Below, in pieces: positions 1 to 10,039 of a DNA stretch of 54,491 nucleotides. Numbering within the stretch: the first letter of the stretch is position 1; each line of letters starts with the position of its first letter. The position numbers were made by a program, and so were the translations under genes. Location: positions 1 through 54,491 of the forward strand of contig RPFO01000110.1 of NCBI GenBank assembly GCA_009746045.1. Reading direction: 5' to 3'. The notes beneath the pieces are model-generated. The model saw nothing but the letters and a program-made list of their open reading frames with translations. It was not told the DNA's origin and did not search any database. This DNA is from Mesostigma viride. Its lineage: Eukaryota; Streptophyta; Mesostigmatophyceae; Mesostigmatales; Mesostigmataceae.

Positions 1-883
1 AGATCGTCGCGATCCCAACGCGACGGATGGTGACCGTGAAGACGAAAGCCAAGGAGACCACGATGCCGATCAAAGAGGCGATCGAACGCGGGTACGCATC
101 GCGGAGCCCCGAACGCGAGGAAGGACAAGTCGGCGCTGCGAGGGCGCATCTACGACGAGTTCATGGCGGCGCTGCGACGGATGCCCTTCATCCCGAACAC
201 ATCCTCGGACAGGAGCAGACTCTCGCGCACTACCAAATTTGTACGGATTCTGTCCCGAGTGCAACGTCAACATGATCGAGACGCGGCGAGGGCGGACCTG
301 ATGTGCACCAAGTGCGCCATGACCATGCCGGCGACCAACGACGGATCGAGGCCTGTCCCTACGGCACGTCTGTCAACACCGCCGACTACTGCTACAAGCG
401 GATCAACCACTTGAACGAGTGCATCGCGCAATTCCACGCGCGCGAGAGGTCGACGATCCCCGACGACGTGGTCGCGGCTCGACAAGGAGTTCAAGAAGAT
501 GCGCGTGGTGAACCGCGAGAGCATCACCCCAAGAACGTGCGGAAGATCCTGCGCAAGCTCCGTATGCCGCGCTACTTCGAGCATTCCGTCCAGATCACGC
601 ACATCCTGAACGGCACCCGCCGCCCACCATGACGCTCGAGCAGGAAGACACTGAGGAACATGTTTCGGTCGATTCAGAAACCTTTTGAGGACATTTGCCC
701 GAAGAACAGGAAGAATTTTTTGAATTATTCGTATACGCTACACAAGATGTGTCAGTTACAGGGATACGACGAGTTCCTAGATCATTTTCCGCTCCTGAAG
801 AGCAAGGAAAAGCTGTGGGGACAGGACGTCATGTGGAAAGGGATCTGCGCCAAGTGAATTGGCAGTTCATCCCGTCCACGTGA
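1..883 (+). pseudogene. VLTF3-like late transcription factor, frameshifted
   Basis: The pieces match viral late transcription factor 3, the factor that directs late-gene transcription in giant viruses and poxviruses. In order they are a zinc ribbon (CPEC near base 255, CTKC near 303), a segment with YGTSVNTADYCYKRINHL (near 360-410), a segment with RKILRKLRMPRYFEHS (near 540-590), and the C-terminal hallmark PFEDICPKNRKNFLNYSYTL followed by FPLLKSKEKLW. They lie in different frames, so I place shifts near 300-340, 475, 528, 615-650 and 853. The frame that ends the family's usual C-terminus stops at 881-883, two bases before the end of the convergent PCNA gene. The N-terminus may continue left of the window. 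The family call is firm; whether all the shifts are real decay is not known. Confidence 0.88.
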
Positions 884-885
884 TC

Positions 886-1684
886 CTAGTCCTCCATCTC
901 CTCCGCGGCGTCCTGGTTGTCCCCGCCTTCGCCTTCGACTTGAGGCGCGAGCACGAACATGAGCGTGCCCAGGTCGCCGATCTTGTACTTCACATCATGG
1001 GATATTGAGGCATAATAAAGATGTCCACGCTATTGCACAACCCGGCGGCTTTGAAAACGTGCACAGGTGCGCAGAGAGAAATGCTCGTCGACGTTCTCCT
1101 TCTCGCCGATGACCACCTTCATGTCCGGTGTTCCTTCCCAATCTCCAAGGTGCAGTTGCCGATATCGCCTTCGCAACTCAGCGTGATGTTGTCGCCCGCG
1201 CACTGGAACCGGACGCGGTCCGACACGATAGCCAGATCGCGGCAGATCTTCTGGAACTCGGAGCTGACCATCGTGATGCAGTCATGTACTCCTTTTCCGG
1301 GATCTCGATCAGATCCTCGTCGATGTCCATCAGTTTCATCGTGTAGCTCCACTTGGTGTTCTTCACGCGGTTCGTGATCGTGATGTCCATGACGTCCAAC
1401 GCCTCGTCCCGCAACCGTAGTTCCATCTCGTCGTTCACGGACACATTCTTGATTAGTTTGAACAAGTTCACGAGACTGATCCCCACCGTGTACTGTTTAT
1501 TGCAGCGGTACTCCTCGATCTTGTCGGCATCCATGAACGCGTGGAAGAGCGCGCAATGCGACATGTCGAACGATACGATGCGAACGCCCGATTGGTCGAA
1601 AAACACGTTGACATCGTTCGTAAGCTCCTTGAGCGATTCCACCAGCAGCTTGATCGAGGAACCTTGGACCGTACGGAACTCCAT
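886..1684 (-). pseudogene. PCNA sliding clamp, frameshifted
   Basis: This encodes a proliferating cell nuclear antigen homologue, the ring that tethers DNA polymerase during replication. The N-terminal domain shows GVRIVSFDMSHCALFHAF, the position where PCNAs carry their conserved DSSH-type loop. The next frame carries SSEFQKICRDLAIVSDRV and CAGDNITLSCEGDIGN. The last frame carries VKYKIGDLGTLMFVLAP, the usual penultimate strand, then an acidic tail ending at 886. About 265 codons in total is normal for PCNA. I place frameshifts near 1295 and in the 1020-1130 stretch. The ATG at 1684 is preferred over the upstream GTG at 1690 because PCNAs begin close to this point. The gene is convergent with VLTF3. 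Confidence 0.88.
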
Positions 1685-1712
1685 TGTCACGGTTCGCGCG
1701 TCACCTTTTTCT

Positions 1713-1958
1713 TCACGAGGCGAACGAACCGAGATACGTGTACCCGACGAAGGCGGGATCCGTGTCGGCCGTGATGGGGTCGGGCCCCCCTCGTTCCAAG
1801 AAGTAAATGAACCTTCTCCCTTGATGCCCCACCGAGTAGATCCTGTGGTTTCCTATGTCGAACGGGTTCAGCCGCGACAGAGTCTCACCCGTGGAGTCGA
1901 AGCGCACGAACTTTTGCACGCGAACGATGGTGGCGTCCACGACCTTCTCGGAACTCAT
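1713..1958 (-). CDS. Small hypothetical protein (81 aa)
   Basis: I do not recognise this protein. It is 81 residues, mixed alpha/beta in composition, with no membrane segment and an aromatic/Gly-rich second half (RRFIYFLERGG, GYTYLG). It is believed to be real because it starts at an ATG 6 bases from a GTATAG motif of the kind found before many genes here, and because it sits head-to-tail 28 bases before PCNA in the same direction. It is divergent from the acidic-protein gene starting at 2036, so the 77 bases between them probably hold two promoters. No function can be given. Confidence 0.55.
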   Translation of the reverse strand: MSSEKVVDATIVRVQKFVRFDSTGETLSRLNPFDIGNHRIYSVGHQGRRFIYFLERGGPDPITADTDPAFVGYTYLGSFAS

Positions 1959-1963
1959 TTATT

Positions 1964-1969
1964 CTATAC
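1964..1969 (-). promoter_or_regulatory. TATA-type promoter motif
   Basis: GTATAG on the minus strand, 6 bases before the ATG at 1958. It belongs to the recurrent set described in the findings. Confidence 0.4.
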
Positions 1970-2035
1970 GACTCGACAACTTTTCGCGCGTTTCGCGCGA
2001 ACGGTTTTTTTACCGTACACTATTTCGATCGTAGG

Positions 2036-2068
2036 ATGGAGTTTATCGCCGCCATGTCGACACGTCCG
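2036..2068 (+). pseudogene. Acidic protein, N-terminal fragment (split by LTR element A1)
   Basis: Eleven codons from an ATG at 2036 run in frame to the CCG codon at 2066, where element A1 begins. Deleting A1 and one copy of its GTCCG duplication joins this fragment in frame to the ORF continuing at 4745. The start is supported by the clean join and by an ACACTATTT stretch 15-20 bases upstream. This fragment is too short to carry any domain by itself; see the entry at 4740. Confidence 0.65.
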
Positions 2069-2580
2069 TGTTAAAGGGCATGGGGTTATTATTATGGGGA
2101 CTTAAATTAATAATTTGTAGGTGGTGAATCATTGCCAACTTAAGCGTCAGGAGCCAGGAAAATTATTTATTACGTCCATATGGTGTGGCTTTCCATGGCT
2201 ACCTCAAGGTAGCGTGAACATTGGTAATTATGGTAGGTGAGTGGTGGCGGCGGCCCTGGTATGCGCATGGGCCGACAATGGGTCGATAACGACAGCTGGT
2301 ATGTTGGAACATGGTGCATGCGCATGCATGACTCGGTACGGCATGGTATGACATGCACATGACACAATACTATAATCTGGTGAAGATAGTGACCAATGGT
2401 CCTAGTGCCATTGTACAACTTGGCACATAGTCATAGTGTCCGTTCACGTAGGACAAATCCCACTTAGGTACTACTATCCGAGCATATCTATTTGTTAATT
2501 AGGGCTCGAATACAGTTGCCCGTATTATAGATTTCTGCACGGTCAGCATAATGGGCATATTCAAGACAGGATTCTTGACA
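2069..2580 (-). repeat. 3' LTR of element A1
   Basis: 512 bases, TG...CA ends, near-identical to 4228-4739. The polypurine tract lies immediately to its right on the plus strand (2581-2590). Confidence 0.93.
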
Positions 2581-4227
2581 CCCTCCTTGCACATGATGCT
2601 GTCTATAAATACAAATGCTAGATCCTGGGCGAGGGTAGTCGGGTACCTAAGTGGATTCCCTCCTTACACGACACCCTGGTCTTGATATAAAACAGCAAGA
2701 AAAATGAGGGCAAGGTTGTGTAGCCCCATATTGTCACATGGAGTGCGCCACACGAGGGTGGAGCCAAACTGGAAACAGGCTCTTAAACTGGAAAGACTGG
2801 TTGCTCAGTGTTGAGGCTGGATGCAGACTGTAGCCGGTACTGGTTGATGCCAGGGTTGCAGCTCGAAACGTTGGGAACTGGTAGCGGCTGGTAAACCGGT
2901 GACGTCAGCTGTTGTGTGTGCACACACGATCTATGCTGTGTGTGGGTACAGTTTCTTGTGTGGTGCTGGTAGTGCTACTTTGACTTGTTTGCCAACAGGT
3001 TTTGATGCAACTTACTGCAACTACTACAAGGTGAACTGTGACGTGAGGATGTAGAGCTGGTTGCTGGACTGCTACTTGCTAGCTAGACAAGTGCGTGCAG
3101 CTGACTGCAGCTACTATCTACTCTACGCCTGTGGTGGAGAGTCATGCATGTGCTGCTGGGTGCTACTACTTCTCCTTGCTGGCTAGGCAAGTGTGGGTAG
3201 CTGCCTGCATGGACTATGCAGTGTACTCTGTTCCTGCTGGTGTTGCCTGCTGTGCTTGTTGATGCCAGTGTGATGGTGCTGATGGGACTGTGCTGTTACT
3301 GCTGCTTACATTATGGGGCAACTGGTTGCTAGTGGGTGTCTAGTGCTGGCACGTGATAATGCAACTAGCTGTTACTGCTGCTAGTGGTGCCTGCAACTAG
3401 TTAAATGTGTCTGAATTATAAAACTGCAACTAGTGCTGAAAACAACGTGGGGGTTAGTGAGCACCCTCCTTAGTGTGGTGTGCAGCTGTGTCAGCAGGCT
3501 GGCCTTGAGAGCAGGACCCAGGGAATGTTCCCCTTTTTCTTGGAAACTTGGAGCATGGCAGGCTCTGGGCTCTTGAAGTGATGACCGTTTAAAAAGAATT
3601 CCGGTTTAAAAGAATGCGCCCAAAAGAATGTTGATGCCACGCGAAATGGTGCCGGTACAAAAGAAAGACCGGTTCTCATGAAAAATTCTTGAGGTAAACA
3701 GCTCCGCCGATTTCTCGTCGATGCTCACAGCTCGCGCGGCTCAGTGGGAGCCCGTCAGTGACCCCACGCCGATTGAACGCACTACACTCGGCCAAAAATG
3801 TGCTGCCAGGTAAAAAATCACTGGCGCTGCCTGGAACCAGAGCCGGCACCTTTTGAGTGCCAGGCTTCAGTGCCGACGTCCCCATCACCGAAATGTTGGC
3901 GTTTGATCAGTTTCGGGCATATATAACTATAAAAGCGTAGATCTGGCCTGCGCACCGGAGCTTGGGAAATTCTTGACGGATTTTAGCGACGGTAGGTGTC
4001 ACCCCGAATATTTGGTGTTACCACACATTGAAGTAAGTCGATTGAAAGCCTTGAATTTCACGGTAGCATCTGCGCCATAATCATGGTCGTATCAAGTACA
4101 AGAATTCGACCAAGCTGCTCCGTATATGAAAATATTAACGATGATCAAGGCGCTCAATAAAATGTGAGCTGCCGCTTAGAGGTTGGTTAATTCCCTTGAA
4201 AAATCTTGCCCCGGACCTCCGATACCA

Positions 4228-4739
4228 TGTTAAAGGGCATGGGGTTATTATTATGGGGACTTAAATTAATAATTTGTAGGTGGTGAATCATTGCCAACTT
4301 AAGCGTCAGGAGCCAGGAAAATTATTTATTACGTCCATATGGTGTGGCTTTCCATGGCTACCTCAAGGTAGCGTGAACATTGGTAATTATGGTAGGTGAG
4401 TGGTGGCGGCGGCCCTGGTATGCGCATGGGCCGACAATGGGTCGATAACGACAGCTGGTATGTTGGAACATGGTGCATGCGCATGCATGACTCGGTACGG
4501 CATGGTATGACATGCACATGACACAATACTATAATCTGGTGAAGATAGTGACCAATCGTCCTAGTGCCATTGTACAACTTGGCACATAGTCATAGTGTCC
4601 GTTCACGTAGGACAAATCCCACTTAGGTACTACTATCCGAGCATATCTATTTGTTAATTAGGGCTCGAATACAGTTGCCCGTATTATAGATTTCTGCACG
4701 GTCAGCATAATGGGCATATTCAAGACAGGATTCTTGACA
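4228..4739 (-). repeat. 5' LTR of element A1
   Basis: 512 bases, near-identical to 2069-2580. The primer-binding site abuts its 3' end on the minus strand (4217-4227). Confidence 0.93.
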
Positions 4740-5083
4740 GTCCGGACTGGAAGATCTCGGACGACACGGATCTGATGAGTCTGCTGGCGTGGGGCGTCGA
4801 GCGGGGATGGTCCGTCTCGATGAAAGAGGACGGGGACATCGTGTTCGACAAGGGCGAGGAGGAGCGCGAGGACGACACGGCGTTCGCCCGTTTTGTCGGT
4901 GGATGCGAGTCGCCGTGCGACGACGAGGACGAGGAGGAGGAGGAGGAGGAGGAGGAGGAGGAGGAGGAGGAAGAGGAGAGGCGGGGGAGGAAGCGGCGAC
5001 GGACGGTGTTCAAGTCCACGGAGCGCATCCCGTTGGAGAACGGGAAGCGACTGAAACTGTCCATCCGGATCACCGAGGATTAA
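4740..5083 (+). pseudogene. Acidic protein, C-terminal fragment
   Basis: Continues the gene begun at 2036. Bases 4740-4744 are the second copy of the target duplication and coding resumes at 4745. The whole protein would be about 123 residues. A folded-looking N-terminal half (with LLAWGVERGW and DGDIVFDKG) is followed by an uninterrupted run of about 19 Glu/Asp residues encoded by a GAG/GAC microsatellite (about 4920-4977). A basic RRGRKRRR patch comes next, then a C-terminus rich in Lys/Arg. The family is not recognised. The acidic-then-basic architecture suggests nucleic-acid or histone-like contacts, but this is inference. The stop at 5081-5083 is 29 bases before the LysM gene. Confidence 0.65.
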
Positions 5084-5098
5084 ATGTCTCCGGGGAAG

Positions 5099-5102
5099 TA
5101 TA
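5099..5102 (+). promoter_or_regulatory. TATA-type promoter motif
   Basis: GTATAATAG, TATA 10 bases before the LysM gene's ATG. Confidence 0.4.
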
Positions 5103-5112
5103 ATAGAGGCCG

Positions 5113-5736
5113 ATGTCGAGCGGGAATATGATCGCGGTGCCGAAAGAGTTGATCGATCGCATCATGCGAGCGTTTCCGGACCCGTCCGTCACCAAGGCGG
5201 ACATCTTGACTCCGACGAATGATCCGGACATGGTCGTCAAGGAGACGTTCGATCGCAACATCCTCCCCCTGTACTCGCGGAAGGGCGGGAATCCGTTCTT
5301 CGACAAACAGGGACACGTCGCCGAACCGGGCGACACGTGGAAGTCGATCGCGGCCAAGTACGGTGTCTCCGCGGACGACCTGGTGATCGCGAACCCTCAC
5401 ATCCCTCCTCTGACGCTGTCTCCTGGGAACTTTGTGCTCGTCCCGAAGAAGTACGGCTTCAACGAGTTCGTCGAGGGGATTATCCACCCGGACACGAACA
5501 TGAACCTGCAGTATGACGGGGACACGCCCCAGCCCGCGCCCGATCCCGCGGATCCCACGTCGATATCCGATCCTCAGCCCGCCGCCGATAATCGATCTTT
5601 TAGGACGCGTGCGGTTGACGCAATGAAAGCCTTCCCTGGTGCCGCCTTGCAAAGAATTAAGGAACTCACACTTCCACAGGTCGGTGTGGGGGCGGCTTTG
5701 CTTGGGAGTGTGGCCTTGGGGGGGCGCCTGCTATAA
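5113..5736 (+). CDS. LysM-domain protein with C-terminal membrane anchor
   Basis: This 207-residue protein carries one LysM module at about residues 70-115. It shows the diagnostic GDTWKSIAAKYGVSADDL, then NP, then LSPGNFVLVP. LysM binds N-acetylglucosamine polymers such as peptidoglycan or chitin. The N-terminal 65 residues match nothing I know. A Pro/Asp-rich linker (about 135-160) leads to a hydrophobic Gly/Ala/Leu segment at the extreme C-terminus (VGVGAALLGSVALGG) that probably anchors it in a membrane. In this context, next to MCP genes, a virion-surface or entry-related role is plausible but inferred. The frame is intact. Confidence 0.8.
   Translation: MSSGNMIAVPKELIDRIMRAFPDPSVTKADILTPTNDPDMVVKETFDRNILPLYSRKGGNPFFDKQGHVAEPGDTWKSIAAKYGVSADDLVIANPHIPPLTLSPGNFVLVPKKYGFNEFVEGIIHPDTNMNLQYDGDTPQPAPDPADPTSISDPQPAADNRSFRTRAVDAMKAFPGAALQRIKELTLPQVGVGAALLGSVALGGRLL
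5732..5735 (+). promoter_or_regulatory. TATA-type promoter motif
   Basis: CTATAATCC overlaps the end of the LysM gene. The TATA is 12 bases before the ATG at 5748. Confidence 0.4.
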
Positions 5737-5747
5737 TCCCTGCACTT

Positions 5748-6881
5748 ATGGGAGCACGCGCACTTACTAGAGGCGACACCGTTGGCGCGGTCCAACACGC
5801 CATTCCCGCGATCGCGGCGGGGATGACGGCAGTGGGGCACCAGGTCGCGCCGAGTTGGGTCCCGGCGTCCGCTCCAATGACCGTTTTTGACGCGATGAAC
5901 GGCCCAGCGGGGCGGATCGCGACAGGGGCGGCCTTTAACGCCGCCAAGGCGTTCGGAAACGCGGAAGGCGGGTTCAAGAACCGTCTCGGGGCCGCGGGGC
6001 TGTCCCTCGGAGCGTCCCTTCTCCCCGGCGCGTCCGTGGCGTTCGCGGACTCGCAAGCGGGCGTGTCCGCGGTGAAGTCCATCCTCGACCAGTTTGGTCT
6101 CTCGTCCGCCGTGGATCCCACATCCGTCCTCCAGATCGTCAAGATGTTTGGCCCCGGAGCCCTGAGGATGCTCTTCCCTCCGAACATCGACCCCAAGCTC
6201 GCCGACAGTGCCATCGGGCGAATCGTCGACTCCCTCTATAGTTCTCATCTGTGGGGACAATATCTCCGAGGGCCTCCTGTCGCGCCCGCCGACACTGTGC
6301 CCCCGGGATACGTCTCCACGGGCAACATGACCATGATACAGCCCGGAGACACGAACTGGCCGCCCCCGCGCGACGGCTTCACCGAATGGGCGGCGCGTGG
6401 CCCGGCGGTCACCGTCGTGCCCCCGCCTGTCAACAATCAGTCGAACGGGTTTACATCCTGGACCCCTCCCACCAACACCATCCCGCCCAATTCCATCTAC
6501 GACCCTTTGATGTCCGCTCAAGCGGGCGGAGATCCGTATGGACAAGTCGTCCTCGGCGGCGGATCCCCGTACTCACAAGTCGCTACGACAAGCGGGTACT
6601 CGTACGGCGGAAATCCGTACGCTCAATTCGCGCTAGGCTCAGGGACAGATCCGTACGCCCGCTCTTTCCAATCCGGCTTCCAGCCTCCTCCCGAGCCCAC
6701 CATCCTTTCTCCGCCACCCTACATGGACGGATCCAACGCGGTGGTCGACCCTTCCGCAATGGGCGCGTACAGCATCAACAGCGGATACTACTCGCCCTAT
6801 TATAGGAATACGTGGGTTGGCGTTGGGCCGCAGCCCAATAGCACGTCCACCGGGACCGGATGGTCAGTGCCGTTATACTAA
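5748..6881 (+). CDS. Hypothetical Gly/Pro/Tyr-rich virion-type protein (377 aa)
   Basis: An intact 377-residue ORF. The first 150 residues are Ala/Gly-rich with amphipathic or weakly hydrophobic stretches (for example GLSLGASLLPGASVAFA). The rest is low-complexity Pro, Gly, Tyr, Ser and Asn, with repeated DPYGQ, NPYAQ, DPYAR and SPYSQ motifs around residues 262-310, a short degenerate repeat spaced 10-20 residues apart. No catalytic motif is visible. Such composition is common in giant-virus virion matrix or fibre proteins, which is inference. Its stop overlaps the convergent MCP1 stop by 4 bases. The start is set by the TATA motif 12 bases upstream. Confidence 0.7.
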   Translation: MGARALTRGDTVGAVQHAIPAIAAGMTAVGHQVAPSWVPASAPMTVFDAMNGPAGRIATGAAFNAAKAFGNAEGGFKNRLGAAGLSLGASLLPGASVAFADSQAGVSAVKSILDQFGLSSAVDPTSVLQIVKMFGPGALRMLFPPNIDPKLADSAIGRIVDSLYSSHLWGQYLRGPPVAPADTVPPGYVSTGNMTMIQPGDTNWPPPRDGFTEWAARGPAVTVVPPPVNNQSNGFTSWTPPTNTIPPNSIYDPLMSAQAGGDPYGQVVLGGGSPYSQVATTSGYSYGGNPYAQFALGSGTDPYARSFQSGFQPPPEPTILSPPPYMDGSNAVVDPSAMGAYSINSGYYSPYYRNTWVGVGPQPNSTSTGTGWSVPLY

Positions 6882-8500
6882 TTTAGGAACAGTTTCCGTC
6901 CGTGGCCGTTGCTGACCTCGAAGATGTTCATGACCCGCGCGTACACGTGCACCCTTCCGTTCGACATGACCGCGCCGTCCTTCAGTCCCGGGATCGCGCG
7001 GAACCAGAATTTCAGCGTCGCCCGGTCCACCCTGCTCAGGTTCAGGCTCCCTGTCGGCTGGTCGTCCTCCGGTCGCAAGGAAAACGGGACGAAGTAGATC
7101 ATCTCGAACGAGTTCTCCACCGGAATCCGCTTGTGGAACTCGGACGGCAGAAAGAAGTTGAACCACAGCGGGTCGCGAGGGGGGTTGTACAGATCGCTGT
7201 TGTTCAGAGTGACCGTCGCCTTGTCGAAAAACGCGTTGTCGATGTGCGTCATCTGTCGGCCGAACGTCCGCACAAAGTACGACCCCTTGTCCAACATGTC
7301 GTTGCGAGCGAACGGACGGTTCCCCTCGAAGTTCCAGTACTCTTCGTTCGTGTTCTTCTCGTCGCTCCCCTCCAGGCGCCGGTGGTCCGCCCGGAAGAAG
7401 AAGATCAGCTCCTTGCACGTCCCGGACACCGTGTCGAGCGGGAACTCCTTGACCAGTTTGTCTCGCTTGGTCAGGGGGAAGTCCAAGTGCTTCGTCTCCG
7501 TGAACAAGTACGTGTGCGTCCCCTGGGAGAACTGTTTCCGCTCGAACTCATCCAGCAACACGTACCGCGTCACCAGTCGTAAGGCCTTGATCTCTCCCCC
7601 CATGTCCAGCCTGTCCAACGGCCTGCCGGTGTCCACCACGGCCGTGTGCTCGTCGCCCGTACACACCGTCACGCTCTTCTTCCTCCACCGGTCCGGGTCC
7701 GTGGCCGGCGGCACGCGGAACGGGATCTTCTCGAAATAGTTGGTATAGTCGTGGCGGAGCGGCTTGGCGTTCATCTTCAACACCACCTCGACGTCGTGGT
7801 ACTGCAGCGCCACGATGGGCAGCGCCGTGCCGTAATGCGTGTTGAAGAAGAAACGCAGCGGGACGTACACGTGCTGGTCGTGTGCGGTCCCCACGTTGTT
7901 GCGCCCCCCGTGTTCTGACGGGAGTCCGTGGATGACGCTCTCCTCCGTGTTGCGCGTCAGGTAGTCCCACGTGTGCAAAAAGTCGCCCGTGTGGCTCTCG
8001 ATCAAGCTCCCGCCCACCCACAATTCCACCGTGTTTGTCAGCACGTACCCCAGGTGGTCGATCCATGCCGGCTGGAACTTCTCGTGGGTGATCCCGTCAT
8101 AGTCCGCGTCCGCCGTCAAGGGGTAATCGGACGCCTTGAACGCCGCGGTCACGCGCGTGTCGGTCACGTCGACACCCGGATTGGTCGGCGTGACACCGTC
8201 CGCGGCGACCGAGTCGCGGGCGACGTACACCTGCGCGACGCCGTAGTTCAGTTTCGTGATGTTGTAGTAGAGGTACATCTGCGTCACGAGGTCGCCCAAT
8301 CGCGGCACCTTGAAACGCACCTCGCCGCCGTACACGGGAGGGACGTCGGGCAAGATCTCGACGTCCGTCCAACTGAAGTTCGTGTGTCGCGAGTAGACGG
8401 TCTTGAAGAACGTTTTCTCCGGGTTGACGGTCAGGAACGCGTCGAACGCGCCCTTGCACGCGAGCCACGTCAGGTGGGCCGTGATGTCTTGAGACGCCAT
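6878..8500 (-). CDS. Major capsid protein 1 (double jelly-roll)
   Basis: An intact 540-residue NCLDV major capsid protein, the subunit of the trimeric capsomers of the icosahedral shell. The N-terminal signature is present (EKTFFKTVYSRHTNFSW, about residues 27-43), as is the GDLVTQMYLYY strand. TRYVLLDEFERKQF, followed by YLFTETK, marks the start of the second jelly-roll. The C-terminal block is PTGSLNLSR...VYARVMNIFEVSNGHGRK. The loop before the second jelly-roll is about 75 residues. I chose the ATG at 8500 (ASQDI follows, as in related MCPs); an in-frame ATG lies 24 bases further upstream. It is divergent from MCP2, sharing a 92-base promoter region. Confidence 0.95.
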   Translation of the reverse strand: MASQDITAHLTWLACKGAFDAFLTVNPEKTFFKTVYSRHTNFSWTDVEILPDVPPVYGGEVRFKVPRLGDLVTQMYLYYNITKLNYGVAQVYVARDSVAADGVTPTNPGVDVTDTRVTAAFKASDYPLTADADYDGITHEKFQPAWIDHLGYVLTNTVELWVGGSLIESHTGDFLHTWDYLTRNTEESVIHGLPSEHGGRNNVGTAHDQHVYVPLRFFFNTHYGTALPIVALQYHDVEVVLKMNAKPLRHDYTNYFEKIPFRVPPATDPDRWRKKSVTVCTGDEHTAVVDTGRPLDRLDMGGEIKALRLVTRYVLLDEFERKQFSQGTHTYLFTETKHLDFPLTKRDKLVKEFPLDTVSGTCKELIFFFRADHRRLEGSDEKNTNEEYWNFEGNRPFARNDMLDKGSYFVRTFGRQMTHIDNAFFDKATVTLNNSDLYNPPRDPLWFNFFLPSEFHKRIPVENSFEMIYFVPFSLRPEDDQPTGSLNLSRVDRATLKFWFRAIPGLKDGAVMSNGRVHVYARVMNIFEVSNGHGRKLFLN

Positions 8501-8578
8501 TCTAGTAGTACTAGGAGAAGACATAATTTGCGGTACCCGCAGCACGCGGACGCGGCAACTTTTTTTCTCGGGAATGGG

Positions 8579-8582
8579 TATA
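8579..8582 (+). promoter_or_regulatory. TATA-type promoter motif of MCP2
   Basis: GTATAC, preceded by a T7 run; the TATA is 10 bases before the ATG at 8593. The region 8501-8592 must also serve the divergent MCP1. Confidence 0.4.
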
Positions 8583-8592
8583 CGCGAATTCC

Positions 8593-9527
8593 ATGTCTTC
8601 CTCCGGTGCGACGATGATGATGCTCAAGGCCCGCGGACCGCAAGACATCGCCCTCGTGAGCCAGCCGGAAGTCACGCTCTTCAAGTCCATTTATCCGCGC
8701 CACACCAACTTCTCGTGGGAGGACACCGAGATCACGCAGGCGACGGGACAGGCCAACTACGGACAGATGGTGGAGTTCAAGTTGACGCGCGCCGGCGACC
8801 TCATCACCAGGGTCTATCTCGTCATGCAGATGGACCCCGTCCCCGATTGGAACGGCGACTTCTCCCCGTTCATCTGGGACTTCCCTCGCGCTTTGATCGA
8901 CTACGTCGAGTTCAACGTCGGCGGCTACAACATCGAGCGCGTGACGGGGGACATGCTGCACGTCTGGGACATCCTCGAGCGGACCGACTACGCGAGCTAT
9001 GTCGAGAACATGCCCGTGCGCCACGGTGCATCCGTCAAGTTCAGCAAGGACGGCAAGATCGCCGAAAGTTTTGACGGGACCGCGCCCCAGTACATCTACA
9101 TCCCTCTGGACTTCTCGTTCACCCAGGACCCCGGCCTCGCCCTCCCCATGATCGCGCTGTCGTGGCACGAGGTCCGCGTCAAGGTCAAGTTCCACACTGC
9201 CGAAAAGATCTTCACGTCCTACACCCTCTCGCGACCACTGTACGATTCCATCCCGGGCGTCATCGGGGCGACCATCAAGGACACATTGAACAGCAATTCA
9301 CCTGTGTGGCGCGACAACACAATCCACCTCCGCTCGCTGATCCGCAAGATGTTCATCGAGGGCAGCTATGGTAACGAGATGTGTCAGTTGGTGTCCGAGA
9401 CCGGCGATCGTACGTGGATCCAGTACGTCATCGACAACGCTTACTACAGCAACAGGATTCAGGATATTCGCGGCGATGTAACGGATCCGGGTCTGAACAG
9501 GAACGGTACGCTGAACATTTCGTTCAA
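8593..9527 (+). pseudogene. Major capsid protein 2, N-terminal part (split by LTR element A2)
   Basis: The first 311 codons of a second MCP. It has EVTLFKSIYPRHTNFSWED, GDLITRVYLVMQM, NVGGYNIERVTGDMLHVWD and the ALPMIALSWHEVRVKVKF strand that ends the first jelly-roll core. The reading then enters the 5' part of a loop of about 150 residues, longer than in MCP1 or MCP4. At base 9527 it meets element A2. The TTCAA duplication (9523-9527 and 12205-12209) lets the frame be followed exactly to 12210. Without the element the gene would be 557 codons with no other lesion. Confidence 0.93.
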
Positions 9528-10039
9528 TGTCAAGAATCCTGTCTTGAATATGCCCATTATGCTGACCGTGCAGAAATCTATAATACGGGCAACTGTATTC
9601 GAGCCCTAATTAACAAATAGATATGCTCGGATAGTAGTACCTAAGTGGGATTTGTCCTACGTGAACGGACACTATGACTATGTGCCAAGTTGTAGAATGG
9701 CACTAGGACCATTGGTCACTATCTTCACCAGATTATAGTATTGTGTCATGTGCATGTCATACCATGCCGTACCGAGTCATGCATGCGCATGCACCATGTT
9801 CCAACATACCAGCTGTCGTTATCGACCCATTGTCGGCCCATGCGCATACCAGGGCCGCCGCCACCACTCACCTACCATAATTACCAATGTTCACGCTACC
9901 TTGAGGTAGCCATGGAAAGCCACACCATATGGACGTAATAAATAATTTTCCTGGCTCCTGACGCTTAAGTCGGCAATGATTCACCACCTACAAATTATTA
10001 ATTTAAGTCCCCATAATAATAACCCCATGCCCTTTAACA
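9528..10039 (+). repeat. 5' LTR of element A2
   Basis: 512 bases, TGTCAAG...TTTAACA, seemingly identical to 11693-12204. Confidence 0.93.

Larger units (their letters stand above)
2069..4739 (-). mobile_element. LTR retrotransposon A1, non-coding (LARD-like)
   Basis: A complete 2,671-base element, read on the minus strand. It has two 512-base LTRs (4228-4739 as 5' LTR, 2069-2580 as 3' LTR) beginning TGTCAAGAATCC and ending CCTTTAACA. A GTCCG target duplication flanks it at 2064-2068 and 4740-4744. TGGTATCGGAG directly follows the 5' LTR (minus strand, 4217-4227) and fits an initiator-Met tRNA primer site of the Copia type. AAGGAGGG before the 3' LTR is a polypurine tract. The 1.6-kb interior has no ORF over about 70 codons and no gag or pol motif, so it must be mobilised in trans. 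The two LTRs differ at one base I could find (2398 against 4557), so insertion was recent. It splits the acidic-protein gene. Confidence 0.93.
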
